A stretch of DNA of 6,355 nt from an uncultured Caulobacter sp. (GTDB lineage: Bacteria; Pseudomonadota; Alphaproteobacteria; Caulobacterales; Caulobacteraceae), in contig CALKHU010000120.1 of NCBI GenBank assembly GCA_937991555.1, positions 1 to 6,355 of the forward strand. The letters are read 5' to 3'. The translations under genes were made by a program, and so were the position numbers. The notes under the pieces are model-generated. The model was not told where the DNA came from, did no database searches, and saw only the letters and a program-made list of their open reading frames with translations. Positions 6,261 through 6,355 of the stretch are shown here, one piece after another. How positions within the stretch are numbered: the stretch's first letter is position 1; each line of letters starts with the position of its first letter.

Positions 6261-6355
6261 AACACCCGGATGCCGGTGAAGGCCATGGCCAGGCCGCGCT
6301 CGTCGGCGGCGGCGATGACCTCCTCGTCGCGGATCGAGCCGCCCGGCTGGATCAC
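6251..6355 (-). CDS. purH: C-terminal end of PurH, bifunctional AICAR transformylase/IMP cyclohydrolase (partial)
   Basis: Only the last 34 codons and the stop are in the window; the rest lies beyond the right edge. The visible protein reads through QPGGSIRDEEVIAAADE, then GLAMAFTG and a final R-x-F-R-H. This is the highly conserved end of the AICAR formyltransferase domain of PurH (QPGGS-R-D-E-V-I-A-A-A-D, then M-x-FTG-R-x-FRH at the terminus). PurH carries out the last two steps of de novo IMP synthesis: formyl transfer from 10-formyl-THF to AICAR, then ring closure, in the cytoplasm. The reading frame is intact to a stop directly after FRH, the normal family end. The fragment lacks the cyclohydrolase domain only because of the window boundary. 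Confidence 0.95.
   Translation of the reverse strand: MIQPGGSIRDEEVIAAADERGLAMAFTGIRVFRH

Overview
The window comes from a high-GC genome (third codon positions are almost all G or C). The gene content points to an alphaproteobacterium, probably of the Caulobacter/Phenylobacterium/Brevundimonas group. This placement is an inference from composition and from the type of giant NAD-glutamate dehydrogenase, not from a search.

Layout. 1-153 is an upstream region with a candidate promoter, a clear ribosome binding site and, at the very edge, a possible start of a divergent gene. 154-5004 (+) is one very large gene for the GDH-180 class NAD-dependent glutamate dehydrogenase (gdhZ in Caulobacter), which fills about three quarters of the window. 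5021-5791 (-) is a convergent gene, only 16 bases from the gdhZ stop, for a dienelactone-hydrolase-type alpha/beta hydrolase with an intact Ser-Asp-His triad. 5792-6250 is the only sizeable region without an obvious gene. It holds the hydrolase promoter with a perfect 20-bp palindrome, a second palindrome, a possible 46-residue Cys/His-rich small protein on the + strand, and several hairpins. 6251-6355 (-) is the last 34 codons of purH, which runs in from the right edge.

Function. The three firm genes are metabolic: glutamate to 2-oxoglutarate plus ammonium (gdhZ), an ester/lactone-type hydrolase of unknown substrate, and the last two steps of IMP synthesis (purH). They do not form an operon: gdhZ converges on the hydrolase, and the hydrolase has its own promoter. 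The most interesting part is 5798-5891, where two operator-like palindromes lie inside the spacers of two divergent candidate promoters. Both promoters would start transcription at or next to an ATG, giving leaderless mRNAs. I see no mobile element, CRISPR array, rRNA or tRNA, and no evidence of a multi-gene novel system.
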